From assembly GCA_020072905.1 (NCBI GenBank), contig JAIQGB010000076.1, positions 1-23,191 on the forward strand: a stretch of DNA of 23,191 nucleotides. Direction: 5' to 3'. The translations under genes and the position numbers were made by a program. Numbering within the stretch: the first letter of the stretch is position 1; every line of letters begins with the position of its first letter. Under the pieces are notes generated by a model, which made no database searches, was not told the DNA's origin, and was given only the letters and a program-made list of their open reading frames with translations. The stretch comes from Terriglobia bacterium. Lineage in GTDB: Bacteria; Acidobacteriota; Terriglobia; UBA7540. Of the stretch, positions 1-5,945 are shown in pieces.

Positions 1-203
1 TGTTCCATCCGGTCGGAAGCAGGCGTTATACTCTCGAGTTCAACATCGACGCGCACAATATCTTCAACAACGTGAACCTGGCGTCGCCCATCGGTAACCT
101 CAGCTCGCCGCTGTTTGGACAATCCAACGCGCTGGGCGGCGGCTTTCACTCCACATCCACCGCCAACCGCCGCATCGAGCTGGAGATGCGCTTCACCTTC
201 TGA
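1..203 (+). CDS. TonB-dependent receptor (Oar-type), C-terminal end
   Basis: An open frame enters from the left edge (first full codon at base 3) and ends at TGA 201-203. The 66 visible residues look like the last beta-strands of an outer-membrane TonB-dependent receptor. They contain an LEFNIDAHNIFNNVN segment and end in IELEMRFTF, alternating polar and hydrophobic residues with a terminal phenylalanine as in beta-barrel outer-membrane proteins. This ending is typical of the large carboxypeptidase-regulatory-like/Oar receptors that Acidobacteriota carry in many copies. The substrate cannot be told from this end. The last 55 bases recur at 4374-4428 with three differences. A REP-like repeat starts six bases after the stop. 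Confidence 0.85.
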   Translation, partial: FHPVGSRRYTLEFNIDAHNIFNNVNLASPIGNLSSPLFGQSNALGGGFHSTSTANRRIELEMRFTF

Positions 204-208
204 GCGGG

Positions 209-292
209 GTAGCGCAGAGTGCGGCGTTTGCGAACTCTGCGGTTCTTTGAACCGGAAATGCCGCAGAGTTTCTGAGGGGCGAAACTCTGCGC
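209..292 (+). repeat. REP-like double hairpin, CGCAGAGT stem
   Basis: The unit starts with GTAG (209-212). Hairpin 1 pairs GCAGAGT (214-220) with ACTCTGC (234-240). Hairpin 2 spans 261-292 and pairs CCGCAGAGTTTC with GAAACTCTGCG. The two hairpins are inverted relative to each other, as in a BIME. The closing CTAC is missing here. It lies directly downstream of the TonB receptor stop codon and could act as a terminator or an mRNA 3' stabiliser; this is an inference. Confidence 0.75.
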
Positions 293-336
293 GACATTGG
301 TCGCCCACGCGGGGCTTGCAGGCGCGTACCGAAGCA

Positions 337-379
337 GGGTAGCGCAGTGTACGGCGTTTTCGAACTCTGCGGTTCTTTG
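337..379 (+). repeat. REP-like half unit, copy of 207-249
   Basis: This 43-bp block matches 207-249 with three mismatches by eye, including the GTAG start (339-342) and the CTCTGCGGTTCTTT right side. The second hairpin is absent, so it is a truncated or single-hairpin unit. Confidence 0.7.
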
Positions 380-508
380 CTGCGCTGCATTGCTCACTAC
401 TCCCGCTTTTGCCTTTCACCTCCTGACTTCTGACTCCTATGCATTTCCCTACACCCGGCTTATATATCGTTACCGTTAGATTGCCGTTATCGCCCGGCGG
501 GCGTGCGT

Positions 509-601
509 GTAGCCACGGCACCGATCTTGTGCCGTGGGCTTTTTCAGGCACGCGACACTAGGAGCCCACGGCATCGAGAACATGCCGTGGCTACCAGCTA
601 C
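509..601 (+). repeat. REP-like double hairpin, CCACGGCA stem
   Basis: This is the cleanest unit. The outer arms GTAGCCACGGCA (509-520) and TGCCGTGGCTAC (583-594) are perfect reverse complements. The inner arms TGCCGTGGGCT (530-540) and AGCCCACGGCA (563-573) are also perfect. It can therefore fold as two hairpins or as one long cruciform. The right end continues as GCTACCAGCTAC (590-601), whose reverse complement forms the left edge of the unit at 5856. The stem sequence differs from the CGCAGA-type units while the ends are shared. Confidence 0.8.
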
Positions 602-684
602 AGAAGACGGCGCGCCACGAGGCTGGAAATCTGGTAAAAAGGGGGGCGTCGTAGTCAATCGGTAGCAGCACAGGGAGGAACAGC

Positions 685-1095
685 ATGCCAGAAGACCTGA
701 CCTTGGAAGCGGCCGAGCGCATCGTGGCGGCGGCGAAGAAGAAAGCGGCCGAGATCAAAACCCGGATGGACATCGCAGTGGTAGACGCGGGAGGCAATCT
801 GAAGGCTTTTGTGCGCATGGACGGCGCCTGGCTGGGCAGCATTGACATCGCCCTGCGCAAAGCGCGCACGGCGCGCTGGTTCGACATGAACACGGGCGAG
901 ATCGGCAAGCTCTCGCAGCCGGGCGGGCCGCTTTATCAAATCGAGCACTCGAACGGCGGGCTCATCACTTTTCCGGGCGGCGTGCCGCTGAAAAACGCCA
1001 AGGGGGAAGTGGTGGGGGCCATCGGCGTGAGCGGGAGCACGGTCGAGAACGATCATACCGTCGCCGCAGCCGGCGCCGCCGCGCTCGGCAAATAA
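685..1095 (+). CDS. GlcG/HbpS-family (DUF336) protein
   Basis: The product is 136 residues, the usual length for the GlcG/HbpS heme-degrading-like family. Visible hallmarks are MDIAVVDAGGNLKAFVRMDGA (residues about 28-48), the SIDIALRKARTA helix, GGLITFPGGVPL, and a C-terminal GAIGVSGSTVENDHTVA segment. Family members include HbpS, which binds heme and senses redox state, and GlcG of glycolate operons; most members have no known role. There is no signal peptide, so it is probably cytoplasmic. The start is fixed by GGGAGGA at 673-679, five bases before the ATG. No glycolate or heme genes are adjacent, so the specific role is not assignable. Confidence 0.88.
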   Translation: MPEDLTLEAAERIVAAAKKKAAEIKTRMDIAVVDAGGNLKAFVRMDGAWLGSIDIALRKARTARWFDMNTGEIGKLSQPGGPLYQIEHSNGGLITFPGGVPLKNAKGEVVGAIGVSGSTVENDHTVAAAGAAALGK

Positions 1096-1469
1096 CCCTG
1101 ACGTCGGAGCGCGGAAATTACCCCCCTGGGCGCAGACCTCGTCTCGCGGGCTGGCGCAAAGCCCAGCTTGACAACCCGGGAGGCTTCGGAAGTATAGTGT
1201 TTCGGTCATTTTGACTGCAAACCTGTCCCGATACGAGTGCTCGGCGTGCGGGCGAGGCTATGGGAAGCGTCAGGATTGTACCTGGGGACGGTTCGGGAAG
1301 GATTGTGGGGGAGCTGCGTAGATTGCCAAGTGCGTGCCCGAGCCATCAGCCCGTTCCACGGGATTGCCCCCGCCGTGGGCCGGTGTTCCATGAAGGTTGG
1401 CGGCGAGGGAGGCGATTGGGGGGGAGCAACATTGGTTGCTCGGACGAGAGTCTCAATGAAAGGAGAGCA
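1096..1469. other. Intergenic leader region
   Basis: These 374 bases hold a candidate promoter (1168-1198) and an open frame that runs into the next gene. I see no ribosome binding site or recognisable protein upstream of 1470. If the promoter is real, the transcript has a leader of about 270 bases. I found no recognisable riboswitch. Confidence 0.4.
1168..1198 (+). promoter_or_regulatory. Candidate sigma-70 promoter
   Basis: TTGACA (1168-1173, perfect -35) and TATAGT (1193-1198, close to TATAAT) are separated by 19 bases, longer than the optimal 17. It would drive the phospholipase C-like gene with a long leader. Confidence 0.4.
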
Positions 1470-2432
1470 ATGATGAGAGCAATTTTGAGCAGGATTGGGG
1501 TCTTCGTTCTAGTGCTTATGGGTACCGCTTCCGCGGCGTTGGCGTGGGGATCAGCCACGCACGCGTACATTGAAACTCGGCTCAACAACAAAGGCCCGCT
1601 CCTGAAGCTGAACCAGATTTACGGCGGCATGGGCACGGATGCCTTCAACTATATGTTCGAACAACCCAACGAGATGGCGTACCTGACCATTGCGACGCAC
1701 TGCCAGCCGCTGCCGGTTTGGCGACTGGCGTTGCTGCCGACGGCCAAAGCGGAGGCCTTCGGCTTTGTGAGTCACAACAACCTGTGGGGAGCGGATTTCT
1801 ACGCGCACGAACCCGGGTGCCCCGCCAACACGCCTCCCCTTTCGGGCTACATCTTCGATAAGGGGGCGCAACTGCAAGACGCCGTCGAAAGCGATCCGAC
1901 CTACGGCCCGGCACTTGTCGGGCTCGGCCTGCCGACCGAACTAGAGGCGGAAATCTTCCGCGACCTGGCAGAGTTCAGTGTGGATATCCTGGTCAAAAGG
2001 CGCGATCCCGCCATCGGGCAGAAGGTAGCCACCGCAGCGCTGCTGCGCAGTCCGGAGTTTCCGCTGCTGCTCGTGCTCGCCTACTCCCGGGGGCTGGCTG
2101 CGTCTACCGGGCTCAGCAACCAGGAAGCGGCGAAGATGATCAGGGCTGAGGAGGCCGAGTTTCGCCTGAGAACTATCGCCTATGGGCAGGTGCTGACGCT
2201 TGACGACGCTACTGCCATTCAGCAGATCTCCGAGCAGATGGCGCAACTGGCTCAGACGTTGCTGGCACTCAACGGGGTGACGCCCGTTCCGCCTCCCGAG
2301 GCTCTCGTCCCCCTCATCAATTTCGCCATCGGCCAAGGGGTGATCCTGTGCGAGCCGGACTTCGCCGCAAACATCGACTTGACCATCACCAACGTCAAGA
2401 CAAACCTGGCCGCGCACGGAATTTCATATTGA
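1470..2432 (+). CDS. Secreted zinc-dependent phospholipase C-like protein
   Basis: The product is 320 residues. The N-terminus is a Sec signal peptide (MMRAILSRIG, a hydrophobic core, then SAALA) with predicted cleavage after A25, leaving W26 as the first mature residue. Family knowledge: bacterial zinc-dependent phospholipase C uses the mature N-terminal Trp plus His and Asp residues to bind three zinc ions. Here W26, H31, D57, H77, H102, D109 and H113 fit that order, with a GFVSH...D...H motif at 98-113. The C-terminal half (about 120-320) is helical and unassigned. The start at 1470 is chosen over upstream in-frame starts because AAAGGAGAG (1459-1467) precedes it and the signal peptide begins there. 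The substrate is unproven; an S1/P1-nuclease-like activity is the alternative. Confidence 0.75.
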   Translation: MMRAILSRIGVFVLVLMGTASAALAWGSATHAYIETRLNNKGPLLKLNQIYGGMGTDAFNYMFEQPNEMAYLTIATHCQPLPVWRLALLPTAKAEAFGFVSHNNLWGADFYAHEPGCPANTPPLSGYIFDKGAQLQDAVESDPTYGPALVGLGLPTELEAEIFRDLAEFSVDILVKRRDPAIGQKVATAALLRSPEFPLLLVLAYSRGLAASTGLSNQEAAKMIRAEEAEFRLRTIAYGQVLTLDDATAIQQISEQMAQLAQTLLALNGVTPVPPPEALVPLINFAIGQGVILCEPDFAANIDLTITNVKTNLAAHGISY

Positions 2433-2693
2433 ATGGGTAACGAGGAATTCAGAGGGGCGTGCTGCGCGCTCGTCAAGCCGTCGCGCCGCATCAGTATCTA
2501 CCGCTCCAATGCCGTGATTGCAGCTCCGTCTGACGATTGTCCCGGACTTTTCCGTTTCGATTTCCCGGCCGACCGGTGACATACGTTTGGCCGCCTCCGC
2601 ATACGACGCTCGCTGCCCCTTTTCGGCGCCGGGAAGCTTCCAGGGTGAAAATGGAAAGTTCCACTAAACTGTATATCTAAGGAGGATGAGAGA

Positions 2694-4034
2694 ATGAGTC
2701 CGAAAAATCGGAAATTCCTGGTTCTGGCAATGATGGTGGGCCTGGGGCTGTGCACCTTGTGGAGACCTGCCCAAACGACCGCACAGGATGCCACAACCTC
2801 ATTCACTTTTGTTTCCTGGGGCGACTCTCGAGACTCGAATACCGGCCCCGTGAACACTGCTGTTCTGTCCGCTCTCTCCAACCAAGTGGCCACGTTGTCG
2901 CCCAAGTTCACAATATTCGCCGGTGATCTTTGCAGTAGCTTCGACGCCGCCTGCGTCTCAGACACCGAAGCCAGCTGGAAGTTCGCGGTCAATGACGGCG
3001 ACCCGGGCAACGGCATGTTCGACAAAACGTTTCCGTTTCGGGGCAATCACGATGGCGATACGGCGCTCTGGGACAGTTACTTCAGTGGGCACACGGAGGC
3101 AGCCCGCCTGGCGGTCGGCGGAACGAATCTTAATTGTTACGCGGCGGACGGTACTGAATGTGCGCGTACCTATTCCTTCGATTACGGAAATTCACACATC
3201 GTCGGCATCGACATGCCCAACGGTGACATTTCCTCGATGACGGATGGCCAGATCGACTGGCTCGACGCTGACCTCACCGCCGCAGAGAACCCTGTCAACG
3301 ACCGCGGCATTACCCACACCTTCATATTGGACCATGGCCCGATTTACTACGTTGACGGTCACAAGTCCACGCCGTCGGCCCATCTGATCGACGTCATGAA
3401 CGCTCACCCCACCATCAGCGCGACGTTCCACGGACATGAGCATGTCATGGCTCATATTCACATCGATTCAGCGCACATCCCGGGGGTAACGCATCCGTGG
3501 GAGGAATTCGTAACGGGCGCGGCCGGCGCTCCCTTGTACAGGTGCAATAGGAAGCGCTTGATCGGGCCGACGGACTACTGCGAAAGTGAGTCGGCAGGCT
3601 TCATGTCGATCGCGGTCAACGGCGATGACGCGACGGTCAGCCTGTACCTCCAGGGCCAGACCACCGCATCCCAGACCTGGAAGTTCACCACGTCTGCCAA
3701 TCCCCTCGTCACCCTGAGCGCCACAAGCCTGGACTTTGGCACGATCCGTGTGGGTCGTCAGAGCAAACCGCAAACCGTGACGCTCACCAACACGGGCGGG
3801 GGCGCATTGGCGATCAGCGGCGTTGCTGTCACCGGGACCAACATGGGCGACTTTAGCGAGGCCGACGACTGTGGGACTTCCCTACCTCAAAACGCGAGTT
3901 GCACGATCTCTGTGACATTCGCACCCACGGGAGCGGGACTGGAAACCGCGGACCTTGAAATTGCCGACAATGCCAGTGACACTCCCCAGCGCGTCGGTCT
4001 GACGGGGACTGGCCAGGCGGCGCACACGAAATAG
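2694..4034 (+). CDS. Secreted metallophosphoesterase with C-terminal Ig-like domain
   Basis: The product is 446 residues. A signal peptide covers about 1-31, with cleavage probably near TTAQD. The calcineurin-like phosphoesterase domain (about 36-325) shows its metal motifs in order: GDSRD (43-47), AGDL (76-79), GNHD (117-120), DHGP (213-216) and GHEH (247-250). The first motif is GDS rather than the common GDxH. Residues about 338-440 form a beta-sandwich of the ASPM/SPD-2/Hydin 'choice-of-anchor' type, with LDFGTIRVGRQS, TVTLTNTGGGAL and CTISVTFAPTGAG segments. The Ig-like domain probably positions the enzyme at the surface or on a polymer. Start support: AAGGAGG at 2679-2685, eight bases before the ATG. 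It appears to be a single-gene unit ending at a strong hairpin (4112-4137). Substrate unknown. Confidence 0.88.
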   Translation: MSPKNRKFLVLAMMVGLGLCTLWRPAQTTAQDATTSFTFVSWGDSRDSNTGPVNTAVLSALSNQVATLSPKFTIFAGDLCSSFDAACVSDTEASWKFAVNDGDPGNGMFDKTFPFRGNHDGDTALWDSYFSGHTEAARLAVGGTNLNCYAADGTECARTYSFDYGNSHIVGIDMPNGDISSMTDGQIDWLDADLTAAENPVNDRGITHTFILDHGPIYYVDGHKSTPSAHLIDVMNAHPTISATFHGHEHVMAHIHIDSAHIPGVTHPWEEFVTGAAGAPLYRCNRKRLIGPTDYCESESAGFMSIAVNGDDATVSLYLQGQTTASQTWKFTTSANPLVTLSATSLDFGTIRVGRQSKPQTVTLTNTGGGALAISGVAVTGTNMGDFSEADDCGTSLPQNASCTISVTFAPTGAGLETADLEIADNASDTPQRVGLTGTGQAAHTK

Positions 4035-4111
4035 CCTGCTGGCAAGTAGATGGGTAAGCACTGAGCGGCAGACGTCCTGCCTCGACTCGCACGATTCTCT
4101 TCCTCAACCCA

Positions 4112-4137
4112 GCGCCGGGAAGGAAACTTCCCGGCGC
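4112..4137 (+). terminator. Strong GAAA-tetraloop hairpin after the phosphoesterase
   Basis: GCGCCGGGAAG (4112-4122) pairs perfectly with CTTCCCGGCGC (4127-4137) around a GAAA loop, an 11-bp GC-rich stem closed by a GNRA-type tetraloop. No T-tract follows, so it may stabilise the 3' end or support factor-dependent termination rather than act as a classical intrinsic terminator. Confidence 0.6.
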
Positions 4138-4149
4138 GCCAGCCACATG

Positions 4150-4176
4150 GTAGGGGCACGCCATGGCATGCCCCTG
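4150..4176 (+). repeat. GTAG-started palindrome, GGGGCA stem
   Basis: GTAG (4150-4153) leads into a near-perfect 22-bp palindrome at 4153-4174 (GGGGCA...CCATGG...TGCCCC, one mismatched pair). The start matches the GTAG rule of the other REP-like units but the stem sequence is a third type. Confidence 0.5.
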
Positions 4177-4240
4177 CGTCGCCCGCATCGCAAAGGGCGC
4201 AATGTACGCGTCACCCGCGCGTTGTGGACCAAAGTTGGGG

Positions 4241-4328
4241 GCGCAGAGTTCGTGTTTTTCCGAACTCTGTGGTTCGTCCTCCAAAATTAGAGCCGCAGAG
4301 TCTCTGAGAAGCGAGACCCTGCGCTACC
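4241..4328 (+). repeat. REP-like double hairpin, CGCAGAGTT stem
   Basis: GCGCAGAGTTCG (4241-4252) pairs with CGAACTCTGTGG (4261-4272). A spacer follows, then CCGCAGAGTCTC pairs with GAGACCCTGCG, closing with CTAC at 4324-4327. The left GTAG is lost (GGGG in its place). The closing GCTACCAG matches the other units. Confidence 0.7.
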
Positions 4329-4340
4329 AGGCTGGAAAGG

Positions 4341-4371
4341 CCGCAGGACTGGACCGCGAGTCCTGCGCTAC
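4341..4371 (+). repeat. REP-like half unit, GCAGGACT stem
   Basis: CCGCAGGACT (4341-4350) pairs with AGTCCTGCG around an eight-base loop and ends in CTAC (4368-4371). It abuts the copied TonB-receptor 3' end, which starts two bases later. Confidence 0.6.
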
Positions 4372-4373
4372 GT

Positions 4374-4428
4374 CTCCACATCCTCCGCCAACCGCCGCAT
4401 CGAGCTGGAGATGCGCTTTACGTTCTGA
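4374..4428 (+). pseudogene. Duplicated 3' tip of a TonB-dependent receptor
   Basis: These 55 bases match 149-203, the last 18 codons and stop of the receptor at the left edge, with three mismatches; the following GC also matches. In the receptor frame the changes are one Thr-to-Ser codon and two synonymous codons (TTC/TTT, ACC/ACG). The stop codon is kept. Upstream of 4374 the similarity ends abruptly at a REP-like half unit. It is not a functional gene. It is either a scar from recombination with a paralogous receptor or a duplicated insertion site. Confidence 0.8.
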
Positions 4429-4449
4429 GCGTGTATCATCCTGAGCAAG

Positions 4450-4538
4450 GTAGCGCAGACCTGCCCTTCAAGGTCTGCGGCTCTTGTGCATGAGACCCGG
4501 AAAAAGCCGCGGACCTCAAAAGCGGAGGTCCGCGCTAC
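4450..4538 (+). repeat. REP-like double hairpin, CGCAGACCT stem
   Basis: The unit begins GTAG (4450-4453) and ends CTAC (4535-4538). Hairpin 1 pairs GCAGACCT with AGGTCTGC (4471-4478). Hairpin 2 pairs GCCGCGGACCT with AGGTCCGCGC. The right edge reads GCTACCAGGCTAC, close to the edge of the unit at 509-601. The stem is CGCAGACCT in hairpin 1 and CGCGGACCT in hairpin 2, with both arms changed together. Confidence 0.75.
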
Positions 4539-4553
4539 CAGGCTACATTCACC

Positions 4554-4593
4554 AGCCCACGGTCAATCAAAACGGCGGATTAACCGTGGCTAC
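4554..4593 (+). repeat. REP-like half unit, CCACGGT stem
   Basis: AGCCCACGGT (4554-4563) pairs with ACCGTGGCT (4583-4591), with CTAC at 4590-4593 and then CAGCT. It corresponds to the right half of the unit at 509-601 (AGCCCACGGC...GCCGTGGCTACCAGCT), with a compensatory change of the last stem pair. Confidence 0.65.
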
Positions 4594-4638
4594 CAGCTGT
4601 GGGATCAGCAGGACGGGCTCGGATTGGGGGAGGGAGCC

Positions 4639-5318
4639 ATGCATAGAGAATCCAGGAAAGTCTCCAGACGGAGGTTTCTCGGGGAATCCACCGCCGCGTC
4701 CGCCTTTGCGATTCTGAGGTCGGGGCCGGGCCGAGCAGCCCAAGAGGAGCGACTGCGAGCGACAGTCATCGTGCTGCTGGGGCCGCCCGGAGCCGGCAAG
4801 AGCGAGCAGTCACGGCGCCTGACCGAACGGCACTCGATTCCCGCCATCTCGACTGGAGACCTGTTGCGCGACCACGTCCGGCGCGGCACCCCGCTGGGCG
4901 CCCAGGCCGACTCCTACATGAAGGCCGGGCAGTTGGTCCCGGATTCTCTGATGAACCCGATTCTCCAGGATCGGCTGGCGCAGCCGGACTGTGCGGGCGG
5001 CTTTGTCCTGGATGGTTATCCCCGCACCCTCGCGCAGGCGGAGAGCCTCGACGCGCTGCTCAACCACAGGGGCCTGCCGCCGCACATCATCCTCCTTGAT
5101 GTTCCCACCGAACGCCTGCTGAAGCTCCTGACCGGACGGCGGGTCTGCCCGCACTGCAACCGGTCCTACAACATCTACTTCCAGCCACCCAAGAAGGAAG
5201 GGAAACGCAGCCGGTCATCGAGTACTACGCGCGGCAGGGTCGCCTCGTGCGCGTCAACGGCAACCAGACGCCGGAGCAAGTGGCTGCTGAGATCGAATCG
5301 AAGCTCGCCTCTCGGTGA
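4639..5318 (+). pseudogene. adk: Adenylate kinase with Tat signal, disrupted by internal deletion
   Basis: ATG 4639 follows a GGGAGGGAG ribosome site (4628-4636). Residues 1-36 form a twin-arginine signal (SRRRFLG at 9-15, hydrophobic stretch, then GRAAQ). From residue 42 the protein is an adenylate kinase: P-loop GPPGAGKS (48-55), STGDLLRDHVRRGT, the DGYPRT AMP-site motif, and the start of a zinc-type LID (CPHC). At about 5203-5205 the frame breaks. The original frame would read GKRSRSSS and end at 5346. The expected adenylate kinase C-terminus (TQPVIEYYARQGRLVRVNG...) lies in another frame and stops at 5318. About 30 LID residues, including the second metal half-site and the catalytic arginines, are missing at this junction. 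It is probably non-functional. Adenylate kinases are normally cytoplasmic, so the Tat signal is also unusual. Confidence 0.75.
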
Positions 5319-5540
5319 CAAATCCACACGTCATCTGAAGCTGTGAAGGCGGATTCCTCCCGGCGAGATCGCCGGTGCTCCCTTCAATCCAAAAGCGAAA
5401 CTGGAGAATCGAAACCCGGAAGACGCGGCTGGCTCGGACCTTCAGCTTTGCTCGCGGGGAGACGCCGTGGCAGAATGACGGACGTGGGACGGTTCTGGTC
5501 AACCGGCCCCTATACGACCTTCACTGGGGAGGAACGCAGA

Positions 5541-5852
5541 ATGATCAAGGTGAGCGTAATGTATCCGAACAACGAAGGCGGTACGTTCGACATGGCGTAC
5601 TATTGCGGCACCCATATACCCTTGGTTCGGCAGAAGCTCGGCGCAGCACTCAAGGGTGTGGCCGTGGAGCAGGGCCTCGCCGGCCCGCTGCCCGGCTCGC
5701 CTCCAGCGTTTCTGGCCCTGGGACATCTTCTGTTCGAATCGGTGGAAGCCTTCCAGGCCTCCTTTGGGCCTCATGCCCAGGCGATAATGGCCGATATCCC
5801 GAACTACACGAACACCCAGCCCACTATTCAGATCAGTGAAGTGAAGCTCTAG
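5541..5852 (+). CDS. EthD-family protein
   Basis: The product is 103 residues, a small ferredoxin-like-fold (dimeric alpha/beta barrel) protein of the EthD family. Visible features are the MIKVSVMYPN first strand, FDMAYYCGTHIPLVRQKLG with the family's H-x-P motif, a central FLALGHLLFES strand, and a C-terminal YTNTQPTIQISEV strand. EthD itself is needed for ethyl tert-butyl ether degradation, but most members are uncharacterised. There is no signal peptide. The start is set by GGGGAGGA (5526-5533) ahead of ATG 5541; an upstream in-frame extension has no family similarity. It stands alone on this strand and ends just before a REP-like unit. Confidence 0.85.
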   Translation: MIKVSVMYPNNEGGTFDMAYYCGTHIPLVRQKLGAALKGVAVEQGLAGPLPGSPPAFLALGHLLFESVEAFQASFGPHAQAIMADIPNYTNTQPTIQISEVKL

Positions 5853-5855
5853 CCC

Positions 5856-5942
5856 GTAGCTGGTAGCGCGAACCTGATTTGTAGGTCCACGGCTCTTTCT
5901 TGGGGAAAGCCGCAGACCTCAAGAAACCGAGGTCTGTGCTAC
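5856..5942 (+). repeat. REP-like double hairpin between convergent genes
   Basis: The left edge is GTAGCTGGTAGC (5856-5867), the exact reverse complement of the right edge of the unit at 509-601. Hairpin 1 is degenerate (GAACCTG/TAGGTCC). Hairpin 2 pairs GCCGCAGACCT with AGGTCTGTGC and ends in CTAC (5939-5942). The unit fills the gap between the EthD gene and the sigma factor gene, which converge, so it could serve both as a 3' end structure. Confidence 0.7.
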
Positions 5943-5945
5943 CCA

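Larger units (their letters stand above)
204..684. other. Intergenic region with REP-like repeats
   Basis: These 481 bases hold three REP-like units, listed separately at 209-292, 337-379 and 509-601. The stretch 400-480 is a low-complexity T/C-rich run with no supported gene. Short open frames exist on both strands, but they run through the palindromes and lack ribosome binding sites, so I do not call them genes. Confidence 0.6.

Noticed and set aside
204..600. CRISPR array
   Set aside because: The repeats are palindromic pairs with differing stems and irregular spacing, with no constant repeat-spacer pattern and no cas genes.
1148..1164. Terminator after the GlcG-like gene
   Set aside because: GGGCT/AGCCC is a five-bp stem only and overlaps the candidate promoter region.
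1260..1469. N-terminal extension of the phospholipase C-like gene
   Set aside because: The upstream 70 codons have no family similarity. They would bury the signal peptide, and a good ribosome site lies just before 1470.
4163..4444. A 93-codon open frame in the repeat cluster
   Set aside because: It is made of REP-like units and the TonB tip read in the wrong frame.
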